Below, one piece after another: positions 42,413 to 54,336 of a stretch of 64,000 nucleotides of DNA. The stretch covers positions 7,149,132 through 7,213,131 of the forward strand of contig OX453285.1 in NCBI GenBank assembly GCA_949710005.1, written 5' to 3'. This stretch comes from Ricordea florida. Its lineage: Eukaryota > Cnidaria > Anthozoa > Corallimorpharia > Ricordeidae. Numbering within the stretch: position 1 is the stretch's first letter; the number at the start of each line of letters is the position of its first letter. Both the position numbers and the translations under genes were made by a program. Under the pieces are notes generated by a model that saw only the letters and a list, made by a program, of their open reading frames with translations, did not search any database and was not told the origin of the DNA.

Positions 42413-42889
42413 CTTCAATTGTTCCACGTCCACAATGATGGACTTGGCAAGCTCAATTTGTTGGGCAAAAGATGGTCGTTTTTGAGAAGCCAACTCGGTT
42501 CTAATGGCGCGGCACTTCTCGTTTGCCTTTTCGACACTCTCTGTATGTTCTCTGCCTGGAATAATAACGTGACCAGCTGCAATCAGCTCGTCCAGGAAAG
42601 GGAGTGGTTTTCTCTTCAAACCAGTCACTGCTCCGGGGGGGACCGTGTTCTTCTTGATGACATGTCGACGCTCAGCTGCTTTCTGACCAAAGACACCGCT
42701 GTCTTTACGGGCAAGAATGAAGGCGCGAGCAGTTTCAATGTTATCAGCGAAAGACTGCCGTCTATCTGAGGTCTTACGTTTAATGAGTCGCCTCTTTTCT
42801 CTGTTACGACAGACTTGCCTGAGCTCCTCCACCACAGTAGACATTCTGCGACCACCAGAGGCTGGCATCATTCCGTTGGTGTGAGATAT
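42413..42889 (-). CDS. Candidate host exon, basic helical protein of unknown function
   Basis: An open exon of 477 bases (159 codons, phase 0 at both ends). It has an acceptor (TATAGTGCAG) at 42890 and a donor (AAG|GTAGGG) at 42413. The product is basic and helical. It includes two related segments, SFADNIETARAFILARKD and SFAQQIELAKSIIVDVEQ, suggesting an internal repeat, and RRMSTVVEELRQVCRNREKR. No family was recognised. A 5'-truncated LINE borders it at 42950. It could belong with the candidate exon at 43751-44014 on the same strand. Prediction by reading frame and splice signals only. Confidence 0.4.
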
Positions 42890-42949
42890 CTGCACTATAA
42901 CAGGTGCAGAGTTCTCGCTTACCAATTCCACAGCATCTGATGAGAGATT

Positions 42950-43345
42950 GTGTGATATATTGGTGATTGACAAATACCCTTATAGGATTTTCATTCTGCA
43001 AAAGCGTGCTGTGCGAGACATCACCAATTCCGACTATCGAACACATTCTGCTCCATTGTTTGCTAAATTGGGTATCCTTTATATTTTTCAAGTGAACTCA
43101 TTTCAAACAGCCAAGTATATGTTTCGTTATCACAATTAATTGTAGCCTCCAATGTTCCTCAACTTGTTTGAGACAAGTAGTGAAATCCATAATTATGGCA
43201 TCCGAACGATTGGATGTTACCGCCCTCATTTCTGTCGTACAAACATCAAACAATTTACAATTCTCTTTCAAGGTCCTTTGATTTGGAATTCTCTCCCTGC
43301 TTCAATAATCTGTTCAGCAAGTTTTCTTACTTTCAAGTAAAAAAT
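42950..43345 (+). pseudogene. 5'-truncated LINE, C-terminal reverse-transcriptase tail
   Basis: Two frames give parts of a reverse-transcriptase C-terminus: KRAVRDITNSDYRTHSAPLF and FAKLGILYIFQVNSF, then NYGIRTIGCYRPHFCRTN with GPLIWNSLPASI. The pattern LQKRAxRxI...R.HSxPLFxxLxIL...PxxWNSLP is common to CR1/L2/RTE-like LINEs. A short A-rich 3' tail follows (near 43500). No catalytic part is present. Confidence 0.7.
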
Positions 43346-43750
43346 GTTAGAATTTTTATTTAAACAATCCTGAATCTGTTATGCTGCACTCACACAGCAC
43401 CAAATTATATTCTTATATTATCCCTGGAGGTGGCCTCTCCTATAAGCTTTGTGGTTTCCTGAGGTCTCTTCGCCACTAACTAAGGTATATTAAAAGTAAC
43501 TATTATGTAAATGGAAATAAAAATAAATAAATATATAACTGACGTACAAATACCTTATTTCGATGGTCAAATATTAACATTTTTGTTAAATCTTTAGTAC
43601 AGCAACTTTCAGTATACAAATTCTAAATGTTGTTTTCTGTTGTGCATTAATTGTGTCATTCAACAAACGTTTACTCTGGTCATTACTGGAAGAATATCGG
43701 CCCTCGGCCTTTTTTGTACAGACCTTGGGGTCGATATTCTCCCCTTATTA

Positions 43751-44014
43751 CATTCGACCTTGGTCAATATAATACACCGATAGACATAGAGTACCTGTTC
43801 CCGGATGGGATGACATGGGATGTACAAACACTGACGGTGGGGGTCGTGGTGGTGGCAGTGGATAAGGAGTGGGTCGTCTTTCCTTCACACTCTTTTTAGA
43901 GCTACCATCGAACCACTGTGGCCACTGTGGTATAAGGCTGAAAGGCTTGACAGACGGTTCAGGGTTGCCTAAAATACCCCTCTTTTGCTGTTTCTTAATC
44001 TGCTTTCGCTTTTG
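43751..44014 (-). CDS. Candidate host exon, Lys/Gln- and Pro-rich
   Basis: The minus strand has a polypyrimidine tract and acceptor (TTTCCCCTTTAG) at 44015 followed by an open frame: QKRKQIKKQQKRGILGNPEP, IPQWPQWFDGSSKKS and a PPPRPPPS stretch, to a stop near 43751. It may join the exon at 42413-42889. The 3' part overlaps a GGGTCGATATTCTCCCC repeat also seen near 11530, so the true end is uncertain. Low confidence. Confidence 0.27.
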
Positions 44015-44267
44015 CCTAAAGGGGAAATCAACAGTAAGTCCAAGCTCTTAATAACTAGGATTTGTTTTATTGAAGGTTCATTTAATAATAGATCAGAGCG
44101 CTTCCTAATTGCCTTACGAAATCCAACACAGAAGGAACAGCTCTGGCCAATCATAAGATAGGTACCAGTTCAATGAACCAATCAGAACTCACACACTAGC
44201 ATCAAACCGAGTCATGGTTGATTTCAGTTTTACTACTTATTGGTTTAGAAAAAGACATTAGAGAGGG

Positions 44268-44418
44268 TTGTCCAATACTCCGACAAATTTATATGCATAG
44301 CATTGTGTAGTATTACATGGCCATAACAATAGTTCAAAAATGCATTCTAAAACGACACAATACAACACAACACATTTCAATACAATGTTGTGCATAAATT
44401 TGTCAGAGTATTGGACAA
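44268..44418. repeat. 151-bp inverted repeat (MITE-like)
   Basis: TTGTCCAATACTCCGACAAA with TTTATATGCATA and, inverted, GCATAAATTTGTCAGAGTAT ending TTGGACAA. The middle has ACACAATACAACACAACAC. No clear target duplication and no genes. Confidence 0.6.
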
Positions 44419-44599
44419 GAATGACATAAGATTTTAAGCAACAAATATGAAAGCCACTAAATCTAAATCAGTTTCATTTCTTGAGTTTTACGGCATTGTA
44501 GTTTCCTAGGTTTCCACCTTAAATGCTATCAAATGTCACTTAAGACGGATTGAGTCTTTAAGTCACTTCTCGTCGTAACTTACCTCATCCTGGAAGTCA

Positions 44600-45752
44600 T
44601 TACCCGATTCATGCACCCTAAATAGATAATATACCTCGTCCTTTAAGCCATGACCAGAGCAAAGCACGCCACACATGTAATATACCTCGTTCTTTAAGCC
44701 ATGACCAGAGACATGCACGCTACACATGTAATATACCTCGTTCTTTAAGCCATGACCAGAGACATGCACGCTACACATGTAATATACCTCGTTCTTTACG
44801 CCATAACCAGAGACAAGTACACCACACATGTAATATACCTCGTTCTTTAAGCCATGACCAGAGACATGCACGCTACACATGTAATATACCTGGTTCTTTA
44901 AGCCATGACCCGAGACTAGCACACCACACATGTAATATACCTCGTTCTTTACGCCATAACCAGAGACAAGCACACTACACATGTAATAAACCTCATTCTT
45001 TCAGCCATGACCAGAGACAAGCAAACTACACATGTAATATACCTCATTCTTTAAGCCATGACCAGAGACAAGCACACTACACATGTAATAAACCTAATTC
45101 TTTAAGCCATGACCAGAGACAAGCAAACTACACATGTAATATACCTCATTCTTTAAGCCATGACCAGAGACAAGCAAACTACACATGTAATATACCTCGT
45201 TCTTTAAGCCATGACCAGAGACAAGCACGCTACACATGTAATATACCTCGTTCTTTAAGCCATGACCAGAGACAAGCACACTACACATGTAATATACCTC
45301 GTTCTTTAAGCCATTACCAGAGACAAGCACACTCCACATGTAATATACCTCATTCTTTAAGCCACGACCAGAGACAAGCATACTACACATGTAATATACC
45401 TCATTCTTTCAGCCATGACCAGAGACAAGCACACTCCACATGTAATATACCTCATTCTTTAAGCCATTACCAGAGACAAGCACACTCCACATGTAATATA
45501 CCTCATTCTTTAAGCCACGACCAGAGACAAGCATACTACACATGTAATATACCTCATTCTTTCAGCCATGACCAGAGACAAGCACACTCCACATGTAATA
45601 TACCTCATTCTTTAAGCCACGACCAGAGACAAGCATACTACACATGTAATATACCTCGTTCTTTAAGCCGTGACCAGAGACAAGCACACTACACATGTAA
45701 TATACCTCGTTCTTTAAGCCATGAACAGAGACAAGCACGCTACACATGTAAT
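44600..45752. repeat. 51-bp satellite array, left part
   Basis: About 22 units of a 51-base repeat with consensus containing CTTTAAGCCATGACCAGAGA and CTACACATGTAATATACCTC. Units here are more divergent at the outer (left) edge, as usual for tandem arrays. Because 51 is a multiple of 3, the minus strand is open for long stretches (17-residue repeat with CSVLVSGHGLKNEVYY). No evidence of a real protein was found. The array is interrupted at 45752 by the Ty3/Gypsy element. Confidence 0.85.
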
Positions 45753-45905
45753 TGTGGTGTATGACGTCATACCTCGTGCTCACATGATGCTTAGTGCATC
45801 GGAGGGCAAAGTTCACTTTCGGTTCCGTAGTTGTAAAATAATAAAGTTTGGTTGAGTTCTTCATTTACTTTGGAAATCCCTAACGAAACGACCCAATACG
45901 CAACA
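45753..45905 (+). repeat. 5' LTR of Ty3/Gypsy element
   Basis: 153 bp with TG...CA ends. It contains the palindrome TATGACGTCATA (CRE-like), a plausible enhancer or promoter site, and AATAAA (near 45840) as a candidate polyadenylation signal. Its length is at the short end for Ty3/Gypsy LTRs. Confidence 0.9.
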
Positions 45906-46025
45906 GTGGCGACGAGGATAACTTGGCAAACGAAAACTTAACGTCCGCTACGAACGGTGGATTGCCAGAATACGGGATAATTCAGCACTGAACCTCCGGC
46001 ATCTGCTCGACCGAAAGCACGTGAA

Positions 46026-49000
46026 ATGGCGGGCAGACCACCTTTTGATGTTTTTAATCCTGAGGGCGAAGACATCGACAGTTACCTTGAGCGATTACAG
46101 GAATATTTCATTGCATACGATATCAAGAACGATTCAGATAATGCCGCTAAACGAAGAGCTATACTTCTCACATCTATTGGCAGTAGTTCTTATCGGGTAT
46201 TGAAAGATTTATCATTTCCCGACGCGCCAAACTCGAAGACCTTCGACCAGCTTGCAACGCTGCTGCGTGGTCATTATAAGCCGACTCGTTTAAAAGTGGC
46301 AGAAAGATACAGGTTCCATTCTGCAACTCAGAAACCAGGTCAAAGTATCGTCGACTTTGTGAGAGAGCTGAAAAATCTTTCTGGGACATGTGAATTCACA
46401 AACGAACAGCTAAACGATAGTCTACGCGATCGATTTATTTGCGGGCTTCGCTCAGAGCAGATTAAACGGAAATTATTATCGAATAACTTCACCTTTCAAG
46501 AAGCCGTGGACACTGCCATAGCCCAGGAAATAGCTCAGAAGGATGTACGTGACCTTGGAGCGATTTCTCACAGTGAAAATTCGTCTTCCAACGTAAACAA
46601 GGTCAAGCGAGAACATCGATTGTCACGTGGTCGCTCATCTGGTAGACATTATCGTGGCAATGGTAAACAACCTCAGCAGTACGAGAATCCACGGAAACAA
46701 TGTTTTCGTTGTGGGTTAACCAACCACACCCCGAACAATTGCAAATACAAAGGGTCAGAATGTTTCAAGTGTCACGCAACAGGTCACTTGCAGTCTGAGT
46801 GTCGCAACGTGAAACCATTTCCCAAACGATCGGCAGGAAAACAGCACGTACGTCACACGGATCAGGATTCTGAACATGAAGTGTGTGAGGACACAGGAGA
46901 CGAGTTCCTGGGGTCAATCTTTAATCTGGTAGAGAACCAAAAACCTGAGTCACGCAAATCACGAATTTCAGCTCCTGCTGTGAGAGTTCCTGTGCTTATT
47001 GAAGATGTTCAATTTCAGATGGAGGTAGATACGGGTGCTTCTGCTTCAATTCTAAATTACGCAGATTACGAGCGGTATTTCAAATACCTTTCGCTGAAGC
47101 CAGTAGAGAAATCATTCCATGCCTATGCTGGCACACCGCTGGACGTTGCGGGACAGATTTTAGTTGACGTGGAGTACAACGGGCAACGCGCGACACTACC
47201 TCTTCTAGTTGTTCGTGCAGAACGGTACGCCCCTCCGTTGCTTGGACGATCTTGGATGATGAAAATTCGCCTCGACTGGGTAAACCTCTTTCCATCCTCA
47301 AACGGTCAGTTCTCGGTGTTCCATGAGACGAATGTAGAGGTCGAACGTCTTAAGAAACTGTATGCTGACGTCTTCAAGCCTGAACTGGGGACTGTTAAAG
47401 GTGTTACGGCGAAACTGTACCTAAAGGAAAACGCAACACCAGTATTTCAACGGGCACGCCCAGTACCTTATGCCCTTCGCTCCGCGGTAGAGGAAGAACT
47501 GAAACGCATGGAAAATGATGGGGTTCTAAAACCTGTCGAAGTGAGCGACTGGGCAACGCCCATTGTTTGTGTTCCTAAAACCGATGGTACAGTACGTATT
47601 TGCGGTGATTATAAGGGCACAGTGAACCCAGCAATTCAGACCGAGCAGTTTCCGATTCCAACATTGGAGGAGATTCGAGGGCGTGTGTCTTCATGGAAGA
47701 AGTTCACGAAGATTGATCTGCGAAGTGCATATCAACAACTGATCCTAGACGAGGAATCACAAAAACTGTGTACGATTAACACCCATAAGGGTCTGTTCCG
47801 GTACACGCGGTTACCATTTGGAATTTCATCCAGCCCCGCTATTTGGCAACGTTTCATCGAACAAGTGCTTGCAGGATTAGCAGGAACTTGTGTTATCATG
47901 GACGATTTGCTTGCAGGAGGCTCTGATGACGAGGAGCATGTGAAGAATTTAGAAGCAGTCCTGAAGCAGTTTCAGAAGTACGGGTTGCGAGTCAAACTAC
48001 CGAAGTGTGTGTTTATGGCACCGTCAGTCATTTACTTTGGATTGCGCTTTTCAGAGAAGGGTCTTCAGCCGACGGGTGAAAAGGTCAAGGCCATCAAAGA
48101 AGCACCTATTCCACGCAACGTCACAGAATTACGATCGTTCTTGGGAATGTTGGCGGCACTAACCAACTTTATCCCCAAGTTATCAACCCTTGCCCATCCT
48201 TTGTACGAGCTCCTAGGAAATAAGCCGTGGAATTGGTCGTCAAACTGCGACAAAGCTTTCTCTGATGTGAAATGTGCACTAACGTCAGAAACTGTGCTAA
48301 CGCATTACAACTCTAGCCTTCCTGTAGAATTAGCGGTGGACGCTTCTCCATATGGTTTGGGTGCGGTCATAATGCACGTGTGTCCTAACGGCGAACGACG
48401 CCCTATTGCCTATGCGTCACGAACATTGAACGAACACGAAAAGCGTTATGCGCAGATCGACAAAGAAGCTTTGGCGATAATGTTTGGGCTAAAACGGTTC
48501 CATTTGTACCTATATGGCCGTCACTTTACGATACAAACGGATCATAAGCCTCTGGAACGAATTTTGGGTCCTAAAACAGCCATCCCCTCGCTAGCAGCGA
48601 TGCGTCTACAGCGTTGGGCGATCATTCTTTCAGCTTTCAACTACAACATCAGGTCCGTTCCATCAAAGCAAAATGCAGTGGCTGACGCGCTGTCACGGTT
48701 GCCCTTGCCGTCAACGCGTAATGACGAGGATTCTGCATATCATGTCGAAGAACGACTGATCCATTCCTTACCCATTACTCACAAAGAAATAAACCACGCC
48801 ACAAGAGTAGACCCAGTACTGTCAAAGGTGCTAGAATATGTCAGGCAAGGCTGGCCAAAGCACGTGGAGGATCTACGCCTCCAACCCTACTTTAATCGTC
48901 GATTTGAGTTGTCTGTTGAGCAAGACTGTCTTTTGTGGGGACTTCGGGTGGTCATACCTACTCGGTACCACAAAGACGTGCTTCAAGAGTTGCATTCAGG

Positions 49001-50177
49001 ACACCCAGGGATTGTTCGGATGAAAGAATTGGCACGTAGTTACTTATGGTGGCCTAACATTGATCAAGAAATAGAACAAACTGTCAGAAATTGCCAAAGC
49101 TGCCAGCAAGTTAAGAAGCCACCAGCTGTAGCGCCACTTAACCCATGGTTATGGCCGAGTAATCCTTGGCATCGCATTCACATAGATTACGCAGAAGATA
49201 AAAACGGGCATTATTTCATCCTTGTTGATGCACACTCGCGCTGGCCAGAAATATACTTTATGCCACGAAACACGTCAGCAACCGCGACCATTACTATCTT
49301 ACGGGAACTATTTTCCAAATACGGATTGCCAGTACACTGTGTCAGTGATAATGGTCCTCAGTTTCGCAGCGAAGAGTTTGCACACTTCTTGAAGATGAAC
49401 GGTGTTAAGCATGTACGTGTAGCACCCTATCATGCAGCCAGTAACGGACTGGCCGAAAGAATGGTTCAGTCATTCAAGAATCACATGAAAACATGTAAAG
49501 GCAGCAAGCTGTCTGTTCAACAACGCATCGCTAATTTTCTGTTGACTTACCGGTCGACAAGACACCCTACTACTGGCAGAACACCAGCTAGTCTGTTCCT
49601 GGGGCGTGAACTTCGCACAAGACTAACCCTCCTTCGCCCAAGTGTAGGGGACAAGGTAATGGATTCACAAGCGAAGCAGAAGGAAACACACGATGCGCAT
49701 GCTAAGTTTAGAGAGTTCTACCCAGGTGATAGAATTTGGGTGAAAGATCTTCGGAGAGAACACACGTGGTGGCCAGGCTCTGTTGCAGAGCGAAGTGGTC
49801 CGACATCTTACGTAGTAGTTCTGAACGATGGACGAGTTTGGAAGCGGCATCTCGACCACATCCGACGTGATACCATGGACAGCGCAGTCGCTGACCGGGA
49901 ATTGGAAAGGTTACCGCTGGACGCTGCTTTAGATCCTGTACGACAAGGCACTTCAACTACAAGTGTTCCATCACCCCAGCAGCCTCCCGTGAGCCTGCCG
50001 TTGTCGAATTCTGCCGAGCCTGGAACTCAAGTTCAGTCGGAGAATGCGAACAGCTCTCCATCTGCGGCAGAGACGACGTCTTCTCCTAATGCTCCGCTAC
50101 CAGAAGGCAGTCTTATTCCACTGCGCCGATCCAGTAGAGTGCGCAGGGCGCCAGACAGATTGATTGAGACAATCTAG
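46026..50177 (+). CDS. Gag-Pol polyprotein of Ty3/Gypsy retrotransposon (1383 aa)
   Basis: One open frame without frameshift. Approximate residues: 1-220 Gag (retrotrans_gag-like, with FVRELKNLSGTCEF); 225-258 two CCHC zinc knuckles (CFRCGLTNHTPNNC, CFKCHATGHLQSEC); about 334 aspartic protease VDTGASAS; 470-640 reverse transcriptase with FGISSSPAIW and IMDDLLAG; 766-880 RNase H with ELAVDASPYGLGAV and TDHKPL; about 990-1027 integrase HHCC; then DDE residues in HIDYAED, CVSDNGPQF and NGLAERMV. The order PR-RT-RH-IN defines Ty3/Gypsy. The C-terminal tail is Ser/Pro-rich with no chromodomain seen. Gag and Pol are fused without a visible recoding site, so their ratio must be set by processing. 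Confidence 0.93.
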   Translation: MAGRPPFDVFNPEGEDIDSYLERLQEYFIAYDIKNDSDNAAKRRAILLTSIGSSSYRVLKDLSFPDAPNSKTFDQLATLLRGHYKPTRLKVAERYRFHSATQKPGQSIVDFVRELKNLSGTCEFTNEQLNDSLRDRFICGLRSEQIKRKLLSNNFTFQEAVDTAIAQEIAQKDVRDLGAISHSENSSSNVNKVKREHRLSRGRSSGRHYRGNGKQPQQYENPRKQCFRCGLTNHTPNNCKYKGSECFKCHATGHLQSECRNVKPFPKRSAGKQHVRHTDQDSEHEVCEDTGDEFLGSIFNLVENQKPESRKSRISAPAVRVPVLIEDVQFQMEVDTGASASILNYADYERYFKYLSLKPVEKSFHAYAGTPLDVAGQILVDVEYNGQRATLPLLVVRAERYAPPLLGRSWMMKIRLDWVNLFPSSNGQFSVFHETNVEVERLKKLYADVFKPELGTVKGVTAKLYLKENATPVFQRARPVPYALRSAVEEELKRMENDGVLKPVEVSDWATPIVCVPKTDGTVRICGDYKGTVNPAIQTEQFPIPTLEEIRGRVSSWKKFTKIDLRSAYQQLILDEESQKLCTINTHKGLFRYTRLPFGISSSPAIWQRFIEQVLAGLAGTCVIMDDLLAGGSDDEEHVKNLEAVLKQFQKYGLRVKLPKCVFMAPSVIYFGLRFSEKGLQPTGEKVKAIKEAPIPRNVTELRSFLGMLAALTNFIPKLSTLAHPLYELLGNKPWNWSSNCDKAFSDVKCALTSETVLTHYNSSLPVELAVDASPYGLGAVIMHVCPNGERRPIAYASRTLNEHEKRYAQIDKEALAIMFGLKRFHLYLYGRHFTIQTDHKPLERILGPKTAIPSLAAMRLQRWAIILSAFNYNIRSVPSKQNAVADALSRLPLPSTRNDEDSAYHVEERLIHSLPITHKEINHATRVDPVLSKVLEYVRQGWPKHVEDLRLQPYFNRRFELSVEQDCLLWGLRVVIPTRYHKDVLQELHSGHPGIVRMKELARSYLWWPNIDQEIEQTVRNCQSCQQVKKPPAVAPLNPWLWPSNPWHRIHIDYAEDKNGHYFILVDAHSRWPEIYFMPRNTSATATITILRELFSKYGLPVHCVSDNGPQFRSEEFAHFLKMNGVKHVRVAPYHAASNGLAERMVQSFKNHMKTCKGSKLSVQQRIANFLLTYRSTRHPTTGRTPASLFLGRELRTRLTLLRPSVGDKVMDSQAKQKETHDAHAKFREFYPGDRIWVKDLRREHTWWPGSVAERSGPTSYVVVLNDGRVWKRHLDHIRRDTMDSAVADRELERLPLDAALDPVRQGTSTTSVPSPQQPPVSLPLSNSAEPGTQVQSENANSSPSAAETTSSPNAPLPEGSLIPLRRSSRVRRAPDRLIETI

Positions 50178-50388
50178 CTAATCTGTATTAAGAGTTTACG
50201 AAGCGTTGCATCTATTTCTTTAGGATAAACGCAAGAACTGTTTGGACATTGTTTTCATCTGACAGTTTAGTGTCTGATTCGCTGTATTAGTATTTCGGAC
50301 TTAAATTCATTATTAACCCTTTACGTTCGGTTTCAAAAATATTATAAGAACTTGTTGCTCAGTTAGTATGGCCTAAGAAGGGAGGAGA

Positions 50389-50541
50389 TGTGGTGTATGA
50401 CGTCATACCTCGTGCTCACATGATGCTTAGTGCATCGGAGGGCAAAGTTCACTTTCGGTTCCGTAGTTGTAAAATAATAAAGTTTGGTTGAGTTCTTCAT
50501 TTACTTTGGAAATCCCTAACGAAACGACCCAATACGCAACA
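50389..50541 (+). repeat. 3' LTR of Ty3/Gypsy element
   Basis: Same 153-bp sequence as the 5' LTR, with no difference found on reading; preceded by the polypurine tract and followed by the GTAAT duplication. Confidence 0.9.
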
Positions 50542-53500
50542 GTAATATACCTTGTTCTTTAAGCCATGACCAGAGACAAGCAGACTACACATGTAATATA
50601 CCTCATTCTTTCAGCCATGACCAGAGACAAGCACACTACACATGTAATATACCTCATTCTTTAAGCCATGACCAGAGACAAGCATACTACACATGTAATA
50701 TACCTCGTTCTTTAAGCCATGACCAGAGACAAGCACACTACACATGTAATATACCTCGTTCTTTAAGCCATGACCAGAGACAAGCACACTACAAATGTAA
50801 TATACCTCATTCTTTCAGCCATGACCAGAGACAAGCACGCTACACATGTAATATACCTCATTCTTTAAGCCATGACCAGAGACAAGCATACTACACATGT
50901 AATATACCTCATTCTTTCAGCCATGACCAGAGACAAGCACACTACACATGTAATATACCTCGTTCTTTAAGCCATGACCAGAGACAAGCACACTACACAT
51001 GTAATATACCTCGTTCTTTAAGCCATGACCAGAGACAAGCACACTACACATGTAATATACCTCATTCTTTCAGCCATGACCAGAGACAAGCATACTACAC
51101 ATGTAATATACCTCATTCTTTCAGCCATGACCAGAGACAAGCACACTACACATGTAATATACCTCATTCTTTAAGCCATGACCAGAGACAAGCACGCTAC
51201 ACATGTAATATACCTCATTCTTTCAGCCATGACCAGAGACAAGCATACTACACATGTAATATACCTCATTCTTTCAGCCATGACCAGAGACAAGCACACT
51301 ACACATGTAATATACCTCGTTCTTTAAGCCATGAACACAGACAAGCACGCTACACATGTAATATACCTCATTCTTTCAGCCATGACCAGAGACAAGCATA
51401 CTACACATGTAATATACCTCGTTCTTTAAGCCATGACCAGAGACAAGCACACTACACATGTAATATACCTCATTCTTTCAGCCATGACCAGAGACAAGCA
51501 TACTACACATGTAATATACCTCATTCTTTCAGCCATGACCAGAGACAAGCACACTACACATGTAATATACCTCATTCTTTAAGCCATGACCAGAGACAAG
51601 CACGCTACACATGTAATATACCTCGTTCTTTAAGCCATGACCAGAGACAAGCACACTACACATGTAATATACCTCATTCTTTCAGCCATGATCAGAGACA
51701 AGCAGGCAACACATGTAATATACCTCATTCTTTAAGCCATGACCAGAGACAAGCACACTACACATGTAATATACCTCATTCTTTCAGCCATGACCAGAGA
51801 CAAGCACACTACACATGTAATATACCTCGTTCTTTAAGCCATGACCAGAGACAAGCACACTACACATGTAATATACCTCGTTCTTTAAGCCATGACCAGA
51901 GACAAGCACACTACACATGTAATATACCTCGTTCTTTAAGCCATGACAAGAGACAAGCACACTACACATGTAATATACCTCATTCTTTAAGCCATGAACA
52001 CAGACAAGCACACTACACATGTAATATACCTCATTCTTTAAGCCATGAACACAGACAAGCACACTACACATGTAATATACCTCATTCTTTAAGCCATGAC
52101 CAGAGACAAGCACACTACACATGTAATATACCTCGTTCTTTAAGCCATGAACACAGCCAAGCACACTACACATGTAATATACCTCGTTCTTTAAGCCATG
52201 ACCAGAGACAAGCACACTACACATGTAATATACCTCATTCTTTAAGCCATGAACACAGACAAGCACACTACACATGTAATATACCTCATTCTTTAAGCCA
52301 TGAGCAGAGACAAGCACACTACACATGTAATATACCTCGTTCTTTAAGCCATGAACACAGAGAAGCACACTACACATGTAATATACCTCATTCTTTCAGC
52401 CATGACCAGAGACAAGCATACTACACATGTAATACACCTCATTCTTTAAGACATGACCAGAGACAATCACACTACACATGTAATATACCTCGTTCTTTAA
52501 GCCATGACCAGAGACAAGCACACTACACATGTAATACACCTCATTCTTTAAGCCATGAACACAGACAAGCACACTACACATGTAATATACCTCGTTCTTT
52601 AAGCCATGAACACAGACAAGCACACTACACATGTAATATACCTCGTTCTTTAAGCCATGAACACAGACAAGCACACTACACATGTAATATACCTCGTTCT
52701 TTAAGCCATGACCACAGACAAGCATACTACACATGTAATATACCTCGTTCTTTAAGCCATGACCAGAGACAAGCACACTACACATGTAATATACCTCGTT
52801 CTTTAAGCCATGAACACAGACAAGCACACTACACATGTAATATACCTCGTTCTTTAAGCCATGACCAGAGACAAGCACACTACACATGTAATATACCTCG
52901 TTCTTTAAGCCATGACCAGAGACAAGCACACTACACATGTAATATACCTCATTCTTTAAGCCATGACCAGAGACAAGCACACTACACATGTAATATACCT
53001 CGTTCTTTAAGCCATGACCAGAGACAAGCACTTTACACATGTAATATACCTCGTTCTTTAAGCCATGAACACAGCCAAGCACACTACACATGTAATATAC
53101 CTCATTCTTTAAGCCATGACCAGAGACAAGCACACTACACATGTAATATACCTCATTCTTTAAGCCATGACCAGAGACAAGCACACTACACATGTAATAT
53201 ACCTCATTCTTTAAGCCATGACCAGAGACAAGCACTTTACACATGTAATATACCTCGTTCTTTAAGCCATGAACACAGCCAAGCACACTACACATGTAAT
53301 ATACCTCATTCTTTAAGCCATGACCAGAGACAAGCACACTACACATGTAATATACCTCATTCTTTAAGCCATGAACACAGCCAAGCACACTACACATGTA
53401 ATATAACTCATTCTTTAAGCCATGAACACAGACAAGCACACTACACATGTAATACACCTCATTCTTTAAGCCATGACCAGAGACAAGCACACTACACATG

Positions 53501-53639
53501 TAATATACCTCATTCTTTAAGCCATGACCACAGACAAGCACACTACACATGTAATACACCTCATTCTTTAAGCCATGACCAGAGACAAGCATGCTACACA
53601 TGTAATATACCTCGTTCTTTAAGCCATGACCAGAGACAA
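50542..53639. repeat. 51-bp satellite array, main part
   Basis: About 60 uniform copies of the 51-base unit. Two unit types alternate irregularly: one with ATGACCAGAGACAAGC and one with ATGAACACAGACAAGC. Also variable are CATTCTTTCAGCC versus CGTTCTTTAAGCC. The pattern suggests local unequal exchange. Minus-strand open frames of up to 401 codons follow from the multiple-of-3 unit length. The array is broken at 53640 by a transposon and resumes at 57602. Confidence 0.88.
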
Positions 53640-54336
53640 CCCTTGTAGAAATTCAGTACATTTAAAGTATACTTCAAGTATACTTTTTTTGTACTTTCCA
53701 GAGAGGAAGTACATTTGAAGTATACTTAATATCGACTTCAACAAAAAAGTATAAATGAAGTATATTAAACAAATTGTGGTAAATGTACTTCACTTATACT
53801 TCAATTGGAAAAGTATACTGCAAGTATACTTTTCTAAACTTTGGAATTTGCAAAAAGGTTAGCATACCAAATAAAGTATACTTTAAGTATACTTTTAAAA
53901 CTTTTAAAGTCGCAGACAATCTAGCATGCAAGTCTGCAATCTTAAAATCTCTCCAAAGATCCTTTAAAACGGAAACAATTAATACACGTTCAAAATCTAT
54001 TCCAGAAAACATTTTGAATCAGTAGTACACAATTGTCCAGAAGCAACAGGAACCATATTTCTTGCTTAATGTCAGTATTTTAGTTTTTTTAATAACTGGT
54101 GTAACATATAAACAGAAACATTTCCCAAATTATGATATAGGGAGTAACCACTAAACAGCAGGGTATCACAAATGAGGTGGTTCACAACTGATCTAATAAA
54201 AACATTGAAATTTTTTGTATAAGCATATACAATATGCACATACCAGACATAAAGAATAATTAACAATAATAGTTATTTTTCCAAACCAGTGACATAACTT
54301 GGGTGTAAAGTAAGGGTATAATTCTGAGACAGTATT

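Larger units (their letters stand above)
45753..50541 (+). mobile_element. Ty3/Gypsy LTR retrotransposon, 4789 bp, young
   Basis: Two 153-bp LTRs (45753-45905 and 50389-50541), starting TGTGGTGTATGACGTCATAC and ending ACGCAACA, read as identical. GTAAT flanks both sides (45748-45752, 50542-50546). A polypurine tract GAAGGGAGGAGA precedes the 3' LTR, and TGGCGACGAGGAT follows the 5' LTR as a likely primer-binding region. One uninterrupted gag-pol is inside. Identical LTRs and an intact frame mean a recent insertion. It landed inside the 51-bp satellite array. Confidence 0.93.

Noticed and set aside
52396-53601. A 401-codon minus-strand frame within the 51-bp repeats as a protein gene
   Set aside because: The unit length is a multiple of 3, the units vary like satellite DNA, and no start context, splice sites or non-repeat domain exist.
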